Positions 1 to 26,860 of a stretch of DNA of 64,000 bases are shown here, in pieces. Source of the DNA: Nematostella vectensis (Eukaryota; Cnidaria; Anthozoa; Actiniaria; Edwardsiidae); contig NC_064043.1 in the NCBI RefSeq assembly GCF_932526225.1, positions 7,431,501 to 7,495,500 of the forward strand. The letters are read 5' to 3'. The position numbers and the translations under genes were made by a program. Below the pieces are notes generated by a model, which worked only from the letters and a program-made list of their open reading frames with translations, did not search any database and was not told where the DNA came from. How positions within the stretch are numbered: the stretch's first letter is position 1; the number at the start of each line of letters is the position of its first letter.

Positions 1-2320
1 TTAAAAAAAATCCGCCAAACAAAAAAGAGCGCATCGAAAATTATAGGAATATTGATTAAAATTATTTTTTGTCTACATGAAAAATCGACACAATTGGTGA
101 ACAGAATGTCTATACCCCGCATACTTTTTGACAAACGCACACATTTCGAACGTACAATTCCCTCTAAATATTAAAATTTAATTTCCGTATAAAATGAACG
201 TAAAACAACAAAGAGCGCAGCAAAAGTAATTATTGATTATAGCTTTCTTTTTTCTAAAATAATGATTAAAAAAATAAAATCATTTAGTAAACAGACTTTC
301 GATGTCCGCGCACATTGTTAACAAACGCACACATTTTGAACGCACATTTCCCTATGAATTTTAAAAGTCTATTTCATTTAAAAAATCCGCCAAACAAAAA
401 TGAAAACGTATCGAAAATCACAGGAATATTGATTAAAATTCTTTTTTGTCTAAAATAATGATGAAAAATCGAAACCATTTAGTGTGAACAGAATTTCGAT
501 GTCCGCGCACACTTTTTGACAAACGCACACATTTCGAACGCACAATTCCCTATAAATATTAAAATTTAATTTCAGTATAAAATGAACGTAAAACAACAAA
601 AAGCGCAGCAAAGGTATTGGAAATTATTGATTACACTTCTCTTTTTTTAAATAATGATAAAAATCGAAATAATTACAAAAAAAAAACAAAAAAAATTTGA
701 CACCTGCGCACACTAATTGACAAACGCACACATTTTTAACGCACAATTCCCTATAAATTGTAAAAGTTTACTTCAGAATGATGCTTCCGCAAAACAACAA
801 AGAGCACACCGAAAGTAATAGGAATGATTAATTATAGCTCTCTTTTCTTTAAAATAATAATAGAAAAATCGAAACCAATTTAGTAAACGGAATTTGGATA
901 CCTGCGCACATTGTTGACAAACGCACATATTTTGAGCGCACATTTCCCTATAAGTGTATAAAAAGTCAATTTTCAGTAAAGAAAATCCGCCAAACAAAAA
1001 ACAACGCATCGAAAGTCATAGGCATATTGATTAAAAATCTTTTTTTGTCTAAAATAACGATAAAAATCGCTACCATTTAGTGAACAGACTTTCAATACCC
1101 GCGCACACTTCTTGACAAACGCACACATTTTGAACGCACAATTCCCTATAAATTTGTAAAAGTTTATTTCAGTACGATGCTTCCTCAAAACAACAAAAAG
1201 CGCACCGAAAGTGATAGGAATTATTAATTATAGCTCTCTTTTCTCTAAAATAACGATAGAAAAATCGAAACCAATTTAGTAAACGGAATTTGGATACCAG
1301 CGCACACTTGTTGACAAACGCACACATTTTGAGCGCACATTTCCCTATAATATGGTAAAAGTTCTTTCAGTACAATACGTCCGCAGAACAACAAAGAGCG
1401 CACCGAATGTCATGGTAACTATTGGCTTTCTTTTTTTCAAAATAAGATAAAAAAATTGAAATCATTTAGTAAACAGACTTTTGATACCCGCGCATACTTT
1501 TTGAAAAACGCACACATTTCGAACGCAGAATTTCCTATAAACATTAAAATTTAAATTCCATATAAAATGAACGTAAAACAACAAAGAGCGCAGCAAAAGT
1601 TATTATTGATTATAGCTTTCTTTTTTTCTAAAATAATGATTAAAAAATAAAAACATTTAGTAAACAGACTTTCAATGCCCGCTCACATTGTTGACAAACG
1701 GACACATTTTGAGCGCACATTTCCCTATAAATGTAAAAAAGTCAATTTTCAGTAAAAGAAAAAAGAAAATCCGCCAAACAAAAAACAACGCATCTAAAGT
1801 CATGGGAATATTGATTAAAATTTCTTTTTTTTTGGTCTAAAATAACGATTAAAATCGATACCATTTAGTGAACAGACTTTCGATACCCGCGCACACGTCT
1901 TGACAAACGCACACGCACACATCACAGAAATATTTTATATATCTTTTTTGTCTAAAATAATGATGAAAAACCGGGAAACAATTTTGTGAACAGAATTTCG
2001 ATACCCTTTCACACTTTTTGACAAACGCACACATTTCAAACGCACAATTCCCAATAAATACAGAACACCCCCAAAACAAAAAAACAGCACATCGAAACTC
2101 ATGGGAATTATTTTTATAGCTCTCTTTTATCTAAAATAATTATAAAAAAATTTATTAAACAGAATATCGGAATGCGCACACTTATTAGCTTATTGACACA
2201 TTTTGAACACACATTTCCCTTTAAATATTTTAAAACATTGAGTGCACCAAAGGTCATTGGATTTATTGATTAAAGCTCTATTTTCTCTAAAATAATGATA
2301 AGTAATTCGATTAAATAATT
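1..2320. repeat. ~195-bp satellite array, about 11-12 degenerate copies
   Basis: The core TGACAAACGCACACATTT followed by CCCTATAAAT recurs near 129, 321, 520, 718, 916, 1114, 1311, 1503, 1693, 1898, 2020 and 2193. Most steps are 190-205 bp; the step from 1898 to 2020 is only 122 bp. The array already runs at base 1, so its left end lies outside the window. Copies carry small indels, and the short open frames in them (a recurring Met-Cys-Ala-Phe-Val-Lys-Lys-Cys pattern on the minus strand) are by-products of the repeat. Confidence 0.9.
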
Positions 2321-2943
2321 CGCAGTTAGATGCAAACTCCAAACTACATACACCAGAAGGACATCAAGAGTGCTGTTACCTGAAGAATTGACTCATGTCA
2401 TCATTTAGTGTATATATTTTCATGTCTGAGCCTATTATGTGTACATGGAAAGTGTTCGTTATATTTGAAACAGGGAACTATGATAAGTTAAGTTAGAAAT
2501 ACAGATCTGAGACTGTTGTCTTGAGAATAGATTTGGTCATTGCTCATGCAGACAAATTTGTAGGATCTTTAATTTTTATTGAAAAAATTAAAATGTTGGA
2601 GTTATATTGCAAAATTTACAGTCATTCCACTACCCATTGATTCAATTTCAATCACGGATCAATAATTTTTTTCTAAAATAAAATGTCTAATACTGATATC
2701 ATTCTGGTTTCATGAATACACCTTTTTCAAATAAGTGTAATTATAAGCAAATCCAGGTTTGCTATATAGCATTCTTGTTTATGTGCCTGTCAATATTTAC
2801 AGTCTTCTGTTAATATTTACTGTCTTGTTGAGTGCAACCTCGATTGAAAAACATAAGATATTTATGTCTAATAATAATATTTTTCCCTAACAATTTTCTT
2901 GTACATTCTATTAGATCAGCTGCCAATTTTTAGAAAAGTTGAG
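2321..2943. other. AT-rich spacer, probably 3' UTR of the transporter gene
   Basis: No coding frame or RNA gene recognised. It lies immediately downstream of the minus-strand stop at 2944..2946 and probably holds that gene's 3' untranslated region. Confidence 0.4.
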
Positions 2944-5900
2944 TTATGCCAGGGTAACATTACTTATTGTGGCATTTGCTTTATGGGATGGCAGGGGACC
3001 CCTATACACACGGACAATATTCAATATAGATGTGTATAGCCCCACAACAGAACCTAACAGTCCAAAAGCTAGAATAAAAACGTCCTTTATGATGACAGAG
3101 ATGGTCAGCTGGTGGGTAGAGTAGAGAGTAAGTAGGTGGATGGTGATGGGGAAGACCAGAGCCAGTGCAGAACTTCCTATGGATCCAACAAGGGAGATAA
3201 AGTTGCTCAGCTGAGGTATTCCTAGGGCCAGTGCACCTAGAGAGTAAAACAAGGCAGTAAATGAGGATAACACTATAATAATAATAATATATTATAATAT
3301 ACTGTCACATATACTTTGGATGCAAATTGAGTGAGACTTTAATAACAGATCCCATATAAATCCATGTGATCTTAAATAATAGATACCCAAGAAATTGCTC
3401 AGCTGAGGTACACTACTATACAATGTATTGTTCTGATCCAGAGACAACAGAGTCCCTTTTTGATGACAAGATTTTGAAATCCTCCCAGCCTGCCAACACC
3501 AAACAGAAGTTCTAAAAAGGGAGGGGGGGCAACATGAGGGTTTTAAGAAAGGGGGACCAGATTCCGTGGATTTCATTATTTTTTTTTTTTGTAATTTCTA
3601 AACAAAATATTTTATAATAGGGAGGGGGGGGGGGGCATTTGGGGCACCCCTTGTCCCCCCCACCAAATAACATAATTTTGACCCTGATCTCCAGAATATA
3701 TGTATGGCTGATTCTTAATCCTATGTAGATATACATATACTGTATCTTGTAAATAAACTATTGTAAATAAACCTAGGACTAGAAAAATTGTTAACAAATA
3801 ATAAGGGGTTTAACACAAAACTGATATGAAAAATAAGATAAAACTAAATTTGAAAAAAATTAAGGGGTACGATTTTGTGTTTCTCATGGGCCATCATGTA
3901 AAAACAGAAGTAGTCAGCGAGCGAATTAACATCTTTATATGATGTACAGCAAACTAGAAAGTCGACTATAAAATACAATGAAGAAATGAAGTGAGAGAGA
4001 GCCTTATCAACAGAGGGATTTGGGTACTTTGTACAACAAAAAAAAAGAATAGAAAACTGGGGTTTTTACATACAATAACACTACAACTCACATGTTACAC
4101 AAACAAGCAGGGTACGAAACCCATAATCTGCTATGCCGTGAAACCTCTCGCCAACACATTGCCGGATTGGTGGCTGCATGATTTCCATGGGAACGTAGAA
4201 CTGCACGAAGTAGGAGATGAATACCATGACGGAAAACAGAATACGCACAGTGTGGTACAGACTGCAGTAAACAGAGATTGTATACAATACTTAACATGTT
4301 ACAGTGTATACGGTAATAATGCAAACAGCTTATAACATTAGTCTGCCACATCATAAGTTTCTTACGGTGTGTTGGGTAGATTGAGTGTGATACTCCCTTC
4401 ACACTTTTGCTCACATGCAAGATAACCAAGAACTCCCATGAGATAAAATATTGCCAGAATTATCCCCATCCCAACATTCAGAACCAGCCTGAAGTGTTGT
4501 GGACGAGCCATCTGATTTTCCAAAGGTAGAACCTGAAAGGAATCATAAATGACAAATCAGGGTTATTATGAGGAGTTATCCTGCTTTAACAACTACTGTA
4601 AATTCTAATAAAGCTTGTTGAAAATAATTCCAACAAAATGCAGGAGGAACTAAAAATCTTTCACTCACCACACCAATTCCCTCAAACGTGAACACAACCA
4701 TTCCAAAGAAAAGTGGCAGTGCGGCCCATCCATCAAATTCCGGCAACAGCTTTGGATTGTGAACATTCCTTCCAAGGTATTGGAAGGTTATCACTAGGCC
4801 GATAAGACAACAGATGTTGGCCATAGTGGAGAGAACAGAAAGTACACGCAGGGAGTGTATATAGGACAAGAGAATGACAGGTACTAGAAGTATGACAATC
4901 CAGATCTTGGGGTCAAGATTAACAACCTCATCAAGAGCCTGAAAAGAAAAGACAGGGGAAGGTAATAAATAACTTAACCTAAAACTGAGATAGAAAGCTT
5001 AGGGACCTGGATTTATCACAACTTCACAATAGCCTGGAAAAGGATGGTACCATGTATGTAGCTCTTGTTCTCACCTGCTTGACATTGTCGGCAACAAATA
5101 TAAAGTACACGCAACAGAATCCCAGCTGAGTGATGCATAAAAATACATTTACCACAACCCTGACAAAAATAAAAGTAATATATTCAAATCAATCAAGAAT
5201 GTCTCTGAAAATATAGGCATGCTAATTACTGTATATTTATAATTTGATTCATGTCCAACCATGTACATAACATAGCTTACTTACTGTAGGATCTAAAATG
5301 TACAATGTACTGTTAATTGTTGTTGTTTTTGTTTAAGAGGAAGGAAATCTGAGACCCTCAGAAAATCCCTTAATAGTACAGTAAAAGGTGAAAACCAACA
5401 GATTCAACTCCATGCAGGAAAAGTGAATCAGACCAGGAAACCAGTGGTAAGAGACACAGGCAATGCAAACAAAATATCAAATGCGACTTTTTTTTAAATT
5501 GATGCAACTTTTTGTAGTGTCATTGAGAGTTGAGCTTTTCGTCCCGGACCCCATACATGGCGCAAGAATGATCAAGGTAAAAATATTTTAAAAAGCCAAA
5601 ATTGGGGATATCTGCATTTTGGCCTCATGTCATTTGTGTTTTGAAAATCAATGGCCAAAAAAATGGCTGTGTGTCTCCTTTCTCTATCTCGAATTGAACA
5701 ATTCCTAGGTTTTTCCGTTATGTTACCACCTACAGTTCTATGCTACTCATACAATAAACTATCAATTACAAGGCATCCTTGTGCATCAAAGGATTTGCAA
5801 CAACTCACCTTCCAATATAGCCTTTGGTTGGACTATACATTTTGATACATTGTTCAGCTACCTCAGGGTAGCTCAAAGAAAGGAAAGAAGACCTACAGAG

Positions 5901-7403
5901 AAAAAGTTTATGATATAAGAGTGTGCTGTATCAGGCCAGGGGGGGGAACGGGGTACAAACGCATCCCCCACAATGGTCGAAGGTCCACTTTCGGTTCTCA
6001 ATAGACATGCTATTTTGTAGACAAAACACTATAAAGCATAAGCTAAGATCACTTTGGTATGTAACCAAATCCGACAATAAATGTCCCGTGGAGATACTGC
6101 AAAGGCATAAATATTAGGTCCACTTTTTTTCGAATTTCGCACACACCCCCTAAGAAAAATCCTGGGTGAGGGCCTGTTTATAACAATCATACCCAAATCA
6201 AGAAAATACAAACCTTTCACAAAGATAATGGCTGCATTGTACCAAAAGATGCATGCAATGAATGCAAATAAGTGCAATGAAGAAGAGTGAAACCGGGCCA
6301 ACCTGTGGCAAAAGCAAAAATGCACAGTATAAACATAGGCAGAAGGGTACTGTAAGCCTACTGGGCTCAAAAAAGATAGCACTCTTAAATGATAAAAACC
6401 ATCATAAATTGCTTTTATGTCAAATTTGAACATGTTCAAATTACACAAGAGTTATTGACCGTTGAAAACATGGAGCTTCGACAATACACACCCTTCTGTT
6501 TCATATTCACAGAAAAGTCTTTCTATAAAAATAGTTACTAGTTATTAACCATGCTATAACTCAGGGTTAAAATGTTGACCTAAATAATCCTACTATACAA
6601 TGTTTTCTTCACTCAACAAAATTTCAAGCAATGTATTTCTATCCAGAGAAATACTTACAGTAAGACACTAATCTTCTTACAAGTTATAGAGTTTAAAAAG
6701 TTTAATTGTGAAAGCAGCATTCGGAAGTCTAAAGTACCTACCACTATTCCAGCATTCATCATCGCAGCTGGCAGGCTTAACATGCCAGGTCCAATGTTTG
6801 CTTTTAAGATATGTGTAAGGGTTTGCCATTCTCTGCAAATCAAAAATATGGAGAAAAAATTAACACCGCAATTGTATTGTTATTACAAACATTCGATAAG
6901 TCAAGAAGTTGTATGCGTCCTCCAATAACAATGGCGTGTCACGACACGAAATAAACATGAAGAAAAGGAAGGTTTTTCCTACAGTACTTTCAAACACTTT
7001 TAAACAATTGAAGTATACTGCTTTAAAATAACATTGCAATTCCCAACACTTCTCTCAAAGTATCAATTTTTAAGCTTGTGTCTTATGTTCGTAGGCTAAG
7101 GAAATGAAAGATGATATCAATTCACATCAATAACTGGTAAAAACAACAACTTGTTGCATCAAGAGAATTTTATAGCACTTACGAAGTCGGGTTTTTAAGA
7201 TGGAGTGTCCTATCGATGATGGATAAGCTTCCACCGGCGTCTGCATTCAGGCTCAGGGATCCTCCAGCCGCCAAATACCTTCTTTTGTCGTTTTCTGAAT
7301 CATTTATTAGCGAAGCACCCTCGCTGGTAGAAGAACTGTCTGCGATAGCATTATCGTTACCACAAACTTCCCTAAATTCTTGCTTCTCGTTTTGAAAATA
7401 CAT
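2944..7403 (-). CDS. SLC36-type proton-coupled amino-acid transporter, 9 coding exons
   Basis: Exons (minus strand, 5' to 3'): 7403-7183, 6832-6742, 6302-6214, 5892-5809, 5159-5075, 4938-4669, 4532-4366, 4261-4092, 3236-2944. They sum to 1470 nt, i.e. 489 aa plus stop. Every junction is GT/AG and the phases agree, which is the main evidence for the model. The N-terminal ~70 residues are hydrophilic, Ser-rich and cytosolic-looking. The first membrane segment carries IGPGMLSLP, the signature of the amino-acid transporter (Aa_trans) superfamily, and the last exon carries [20 protein letters not shown], as in SLC36. About 11 membrane segments are expected. Such proteins move small neutral amino acids with protons across plasma or lysosomal membranes. 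The gene is divergent from the Hsp110 gene, with starts 774 bp apart. SLC32/SLC38 relatives are less likely; the SLC36 subtype cannot be told. Confidence 0.92.
3512..3680. repeat. G-rich dispersed repeat in transporter intron 8
   Basis: Long G runs and a later C run (GGGGCACCCC near 3639..3648) in the last intron. Similar G/C-run pieces occur at 24430..24480 and 58505..58665. Just downstream of it on the plus strand map, 3390..3415 repeats about 20 bp of the last exon of the transporter (Val-Pro-Gln-Leu-Ser-Asn-Phe), possibly a decayed partial exon duplication. Confidence 0.4.
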
Positions 7404-22059
<14,656 letters not shown>

Positions 22060-22483
22060 ACAGAGGGTATAAAAAAGTCTATCTGAAGATGCACTCCAAG
22101 TAATTGAAGGATTTAAAGAGAATGGTTTGATGGAAAGGACATTACGATTGGGCTCATCGAAGAATTGTTTTACTTGATTGTCAATGTGCTAAATGGTAGC
22201 ATGCTTTTGCTAGTGTTTTCTGTCGGTGTCTGTGTCATCGTCAAAAGGTTTAGGTACAATGGATATTCTTAGCAACTCCACACTCAACGCACTTGATATG
22301 TTGCTGTTTAAATGTGGATGTAATTCGGTAGCTATCGTAGCTTATTAAAAAAATTCCTTAATGTAGTAACTCTCTGTGTTACTTGTGGTCAAATATCTTG
22401 TGTTGTCGTCCTGGTATCACTATTAACCCTTGAACAAAAAAAATACATTGATGTGGATAAATACACAACAAGCCAATAATAAA
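22060..22483 (+). other. 3' UTR of Hsp110 gene with poly(A) signals
   Basis: ATTAAA at 22344..22349 and AATAAA at 22478..22483 are the candidate polyadenylation signals after the stop at 22057..22059. Confidence 0.6.
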
Positions 22484-22777
22484 AGGGTATTTCACGAGTT
22501 AACGAAAACCACTCCAGTACATTTAGTGCTCTGTAGGACTGAAGTGATTCCAGCCGATTATTTTTTATGTCTATTTCACAATGAATCCTACAATCAATTT
22601 TTAATCAATCATTTTTTTTTGAGGATTGACAAATATTGTTTTCTAATCAAGGTGTTCCCCATTTAAATTTGTGATTTGCTGTTATTACAAAAAAAAAAAT
22701 GTTTTTGTGCTATTGTCGCACTTCATTGTTCCGTACCATAAGCAAAGAAAACACGATCAACACTTTTATACGCTACT

Positions 22778-22786
22778 TTTATTTAT
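22778..22786 (-). terminator. Minus-strand poly(A) signals for the VWC-like gene
   Basis: TTTATT on the plus strand reads AATAAA on the minus strand, about 100 bp past the stop codon at 22881..22883. Confidence 0.5.
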
Positions 22787-22880
22787 TCTAATTCTCATAG
22801 TGGCTAATTCTAGCTTTGTTACTCCTGTCAAGAAGAATACCTGGTGAGGGGAGGAACATTGTTAGTTAAGTAGAACACAT

Positions 22881-25373
22881 TTATAATGTCGTAGGTTGTT
22901 CAGAATAACAAAACCAACCATCGTAGTCGGAATAAGTAACGGTTGCAATGTCGCGTTGACCAAGGTGGCCAAATCCAGAGTCGTGGCGTTCTCTGTCACG
23001 CAATGTCCTCGAGGGCTTTTGCGAGGTACAGCTGCCGCTAAGGGGAGGTGCAGATTGGCCTGTTATGGTACTTTGTGCATGACCAACCCACTCTGAACAG
23101 GGCATAAACGAGATAAGCGATAAACGTTAAAATCAGACCGTACCTGTCTCTCTCTGGAGAGTAGGCACAATTTCAAGTACGTCTGGTTTGTCGTCAAACG
23201 AGATAAGCGATAAACATTGAAATCAGACCGTACCTGTCTCTCTCTGGAGGAGGCACAATTTCAAGTACGTCTGCTTCTGGTTTGTCGTCAAACGAGATAA
23301 GCGATAAACGTTAAAATCAGACCGTACCTGTCTCTCTCTGGAGAGTAGGCACAATTTCAAGTACGTCTGGTTTGTCGTCAAACGAGATAAGCGATAAACA
23401 TTGAAATCAGACCGTACCTGTCTGTCTCTCTGGAGGAGGCACAATTTCAAGTACGTCTGCTTCTGGTTTGTCGTCAAAAACCAAACTATCGAGTGAATAA
23501 AAACAAACAATTACAATTTTCACATTGTGGGGTAGTTTTTATTTATTTATTCATTTATTTATTTATCACTAACCTTAGAGCCAACCTAGCAGGTCTACAC
23601 TTATCATTGGACACTTGCACCCAAAACCGACGGGACCTGCCGCTACCATCACATGCGTCTCCACAAAGCCCTGCTCGCACACTGAGTCCACAAACCGCGT
23701 GCACAGCGGCTCACAGAAGAAGGCAGGATGTGTGGGGTAGTTTGCATCACATGTGCAGAGATAGGAGCAGTTGTCTTGGGTTATGGATTCGCCGTGTTTG
23801 TAAAGCTTGCCGTCATACTCGCATAGCTTTTCAGCTCCTATGGGAAGTAAGGTACCAGTGTCAAGTGAATTATTTACTGGGTAACACTTCCCAGATGAGG
23901 GGCGGATCTTGAGCTTCTCTAAGGGTTGGGGTAGGGTGAGACATACCGTCGTTTTGACAAAAGATTGTCGTCAACCGGCTTCGCGACTACGCGACAAGCC
24001 CGCATGTAACCATGGGTCAAAACCACTGAAGCGCCTAGCTGCATATATTAGCCAACGCGTATATGGTATAGCTCCGTGCAAACTGCGCCAGCATCTTCCA
24101 GCTTTGCTCGCGAATTTTCGATTAACTGACTATAGGACAAAAAGTAAATGTCAAAATAGGAAATGGACTTTCTGACATTTACTTTGTCTTGTGGTCAGTC
24201 GAGCAAGAATTCGCAGCAATGCTGGCCGGTGCTGGCTTAACACTGAAGTTATGCGTTGGCTAATATGCAGTTAAGCACTTCAGTGGTGTTTACCCAATCT
24301 TACATGCGGGCTTTTCGCGTAGTCGCGAAGCCGGTTGACGAGAATATTTTGTCGATAGACTGTATAACACATGTAAAATAGCACCAGAATGACACGGAAT
24401 CTAAGCTTCAATGCATATCTTGTAAAAACAGGGCCGTAGCAGGGGGTGGGGCACTGGGGGCACGCCCCCCCCCCCCGGAATATTTTCAAAAACTATAAGG
24501 AAATTAATACCAGTAGGGGCGTGGCTGTGCCGCCCATTGTTTTCGTAATGTTTCTGTGTCGTGACCCCCCAATAATTCGAGGCCTGCTACGGCTACGACA
24601 AAGATAAATCTCTTGATCCACCACTTCGCCTTATGGTTATATAATTGAGATGGCCACGTAAAGTAAGTTTGAGCCAATACGTCTGCTACTATTAGGTCCT
24701 CAACTTAACAAAGAAGAAGAAAAAAAACACTGACCTTCCGATTACTGTAACTCGCACATAAATGCATTTCCTTAAATGTCCAATGCTCATTTATTATGGT
24801 GACGACTGAGAATTCAAGACACGATTTTCACGCTAGTAGTCTATAGGGGACGATTCGATAATAATTATGATGATTGTTATGACGTCACGGCACAGAATGT
24901 CATCACTTTCTACGAGTTCCATAAATGGGAGGCTAAAGTGGTCAAAGCAGCAAAGAGAATTGGCATTTTTTTCTTTTTCAAAATAATCCACAATTAACAA
25001 GAAACTTTTATAATAAGTTAGAGTGGTTTTCAAAAACCCGTGAAATACTATTTAGTTTATTTAGTACTGATACACTTTAATGTCTTCTCTTCTGTGTTCT
25101 CTTTTGTTCTGGCTTGCATTTCACACTTTAACAATTACATTTTGTTGCACGGGATTTTGAAAACCACTCTATTTAAGGGGACTGTTTATTGATGTCAGAA
25201 AAAAAATAGCTTTCCTGACCGTTCCAACGCCATTCAACCTTCTTCCTTAAGTGACAAGGTATACTTTACCTTTTGGCATTCCGATATAAGCAGCAGAAGT
25301 AATTAGTAATGCTAGCGATAAGATGCGATAAGATGAGTCGCCATGTGTTCTCAGTACCTTGAATGAGAGATGA
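22881..25373 (-). CDS. Secreted cysteine-rich (VWC-like) protein, 5' incomplete, at least 4 exons
   Basis: Exon a (25373-25270) encodes a hydrophobic stretch LSLALLITSAAYIG resembling a signal peptide and ends at a GT donor. Exon b starts at 23837 and joins it in phase; it encodes a Cys-rich module with YDGKLYKHGESIT and CSYLCTC, like von Willebrand factor C modules. Exon c (~23484 to ~23420) encodes Asp-Asp-Lys-Pro-Glu-Ala-Asp and joins in phase to terminal exon d (23092-22881, stop 22881..22883). The donor of exon b is uncertain: a weak GTGCAAG site gives an open join. Alternatively b runs to a stop at 23575 followed at once by several AATAAA signals, giving a short form. No ATG was found in exon a's frame, so a 5' exon is missing. 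GC of b-d is well above the surroundings, supporting coding. Function unknown; extracellular signalling or matrix binding is only an inference. Confidence 0.5.
23105..23484 (-). repeat. Four-copy ~90-96-bp tandem repeat spanning an exon end and its 5' splice site
   Basis: Units at 23105-23195, 23196-23289, 23290-23379 and 23380-23475 in an A-B-A-B order (B has GCTTCT inserted before GGTTTG). On the minus strand each unit is about 50 nt of exon c, the donor ACAG|GTACGG, and about 40 nt of intron. The copy nearest 23484 is the likely functional exon; the three others are copies inside the intron. Confidence 0.85.
23538..23563 (-). terminator. Cluster of minus-strand AATAAA signals
   Basis: Five overlapping TTTATT on the plus strand, 12-37 bp downstream of the stop at 23575..23577 in exon b of the VWC-like gene. 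They would end a short transcript form. Confidence 0.45.
23956..24355. mobile_element. Foldback/MITE-like inverted repeat, ~400 bp
   Basis: The left arm from about 23956 (GTCAACCGGCTTCGCGACTA near 23971) is inverted in the right arm ending near 24355 (TAGTCGCGAAGCCGGTTGAC near 24321). CCCGCATGTAA and GCAAATT/AATTTGC-type inner parts also pair, and the centre is near 24160. It sits in an intron of the VWC-like gene. No clear target duplication. Confidence 0.75.
24430..24600. repeat. G/C-run dispersed repeat
   Basis: GGGGGTGGGGCACTGGGGG followed by a run of Cs, then CCGTAGCAG-like and GGCCTGCTACGG ends. Same type as the G/C-run pieces at 3512..3680 and 58505..58665. Confidence 0.4.
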
Positions 25374-26159
25374 CTGTAAAGATAATGCTCATTCGATCAT
25401 TACTGATAACCGACATTATAAACAGTAGTAAACAATCAAATTAATTAAGTAAGACTAACTAAAACTATGAGTCGCCTGTGCGCCACGAACCGTAAAATAT
25501 TGTGTAATCAAAACTGAATTTAAAAGATAGCTTAAAGTTTTATAGTCCACTTAACTAAATACATCTTGTGAAAAATCTTTAAATTAACTTTTACAAATGA
25601 TTTTACCCGCTACTATTAAACAAGTTCCTTTCTGGCACTATCTAACATCGTTTTACAATTTCATTTAATTTTTTAATTTAATTAATTGAATTTTTTAATT
25701 TTAATTGTTGAAAAAATACGTTTTAAACCTTACCTTTAAAAATCTTTAACAACCGTAGCTCTCGAAAGCCTAATTTTACTGATTCTTCGAGCAGATTCCT
25801 TCTTCGTAAGAGCCTTTCTGATTTTCTTAATAAACATATGGGGCTGCACATGTCAAAAGACAGAAAACAGGAACCCGCGTTTTCAAAATACTTGTCAATT
25901 ATTCAGCTCTTTTTTAGCTCCGGGAGGTGAAGTTTACTCCTGCAACATAACTTGGTTATTATTTTCGCCCTTCAAAAGCCCAAGTGAAGTAAGCGTTGTT
26001 GTATTTCCGGCCCTATGTTAATGGCTTTCTATAAGAACCTAATGTCATCTCAATCTCACTCAAGCAAAACAGGCTTGGGTTTTACCGAATTCTAAAATAA
26101 GCTTTAGTGTTCTTGAGGAAGGAGCCCCATGCAAGCATGAATTTAGCTAATGAACAGCA
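25374..26159. other. AT-rich spacer, nothing recognised
   Basis: No supported coding frame, RNA gene or repeat seen. The missing 5' exon and promoter of the VWC-like gene may lie here. Confidence 0.4.
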
Positions 26160-26262
26160 AAAAGGCTATTGGGTCACCTGTGGTGATGTGGGTGTGTAAA
26201 GGCTATTGGGTCACCTGTGGTGATGTGGGTGTGTAAAGGCTATTGGGTCACCTGTGGTGAAG
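26160..26262. repeat. 37-bp tandem repeat, ~2.7 copies
   Basis: AAAGGCTATTGGGTCACCTG then TGGTGATGTGGGTGTGT is repeated twice perfectly, with a third partial copy that diverges after GTGGTGA. Confidence 0.95.
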
Positions 26263-26625
26263 TGTAACTGGATTCTAATCGCGGGCTCAGCGGGACTCTA
26301 AGAGTGCCACCAACACAACAAAAGAGAAGAAATCAACGCGAAGAAATCAACTTGAACTTATTTTATTTCGATTTGATTATTATAACTCAGAAAAAGTTTT
26401 TTGGCTTTTTCCAATCTGCAATATATATGACTGAATGCTATAGATATAAACCTGTCAATAAACTCACTGCGCTAAAAGCCTGAAAACCTGGCGCGGTTGT
26501 GCACAAGCACGAAATATAATTAAACTGGGAAGGTAGTCTGGGTTACGGTATATGTAATGTGAAGTATAATTCACAAATGAAACTAGTATGAGATATCTTT
26601 AAAGGGTTTTATTTACAATGGTTAC
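26263..26625. other. Host spacer left of the element
   Basis: No gene seen. The last ~25 bases (TTTACAATGGTTAC before the duplicated AAGAGA) resemble the 102-bp unit on the other side of the element, so the target was inside that repeat family. Confidence 0.4.
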
Positions 26626-26631
26626 AAGAGA
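26626..26631. repeat. Left target-site duplication AAGAGA
   Basis: AAGAGA directly precedes the left terminal repeat and is repeated exactly at 48714..48719. Six bp is the length known for Polintons. Confidence 0.95.
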
Positions 26632-26860
26632 AGTAGTAACATGGGCCGTGCGGGTTGACATATGGGCCCTACTGCGCATGTGCAAGAGCATGACGTCAGC
26701 AAAGGCGGCGAACCAATCAGGGAGTTACAAGAACCAGTTGACATAATAACCCCAGGGCAGACGCCGTGTGCAATCGTGCGTAAGCCAATAGCGGAAATGG
26801 GACGCGGCACCCTAGTGGAGTGCGGTCAAGCGTTAGCCACAACAAAAATAGGGATTGGCT
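26632..26860 (+). repeat. Left terminal inverted repeat
   Basis: Matches the complement of 48484..48713. The outer 115 bp (26632..26746) are identical; the next ~114 bp have many substitutions but stay aligned to the shared GGGATTGGCT. Contains a CRE (TGACGTCA, 26691..26698), an NRF1-like TGCGCATGTGC near 26673 and an inverted CCAAT/AACCAATCAGG near 26710. Confidence 0.97.

Noticed and set aside
773-2079. Minus-strand Cys-rich short ORFs that resemble each other
   Set aside because: They recur with the 195-bp satellite and are broken differently in each copy.
3292-3797. Minus-strand ORFs around the G-rich tract
   Set aside because: They lie in an intron of the transporter gene and derive from a dispersed repeat and a possible exon-fragment copy.
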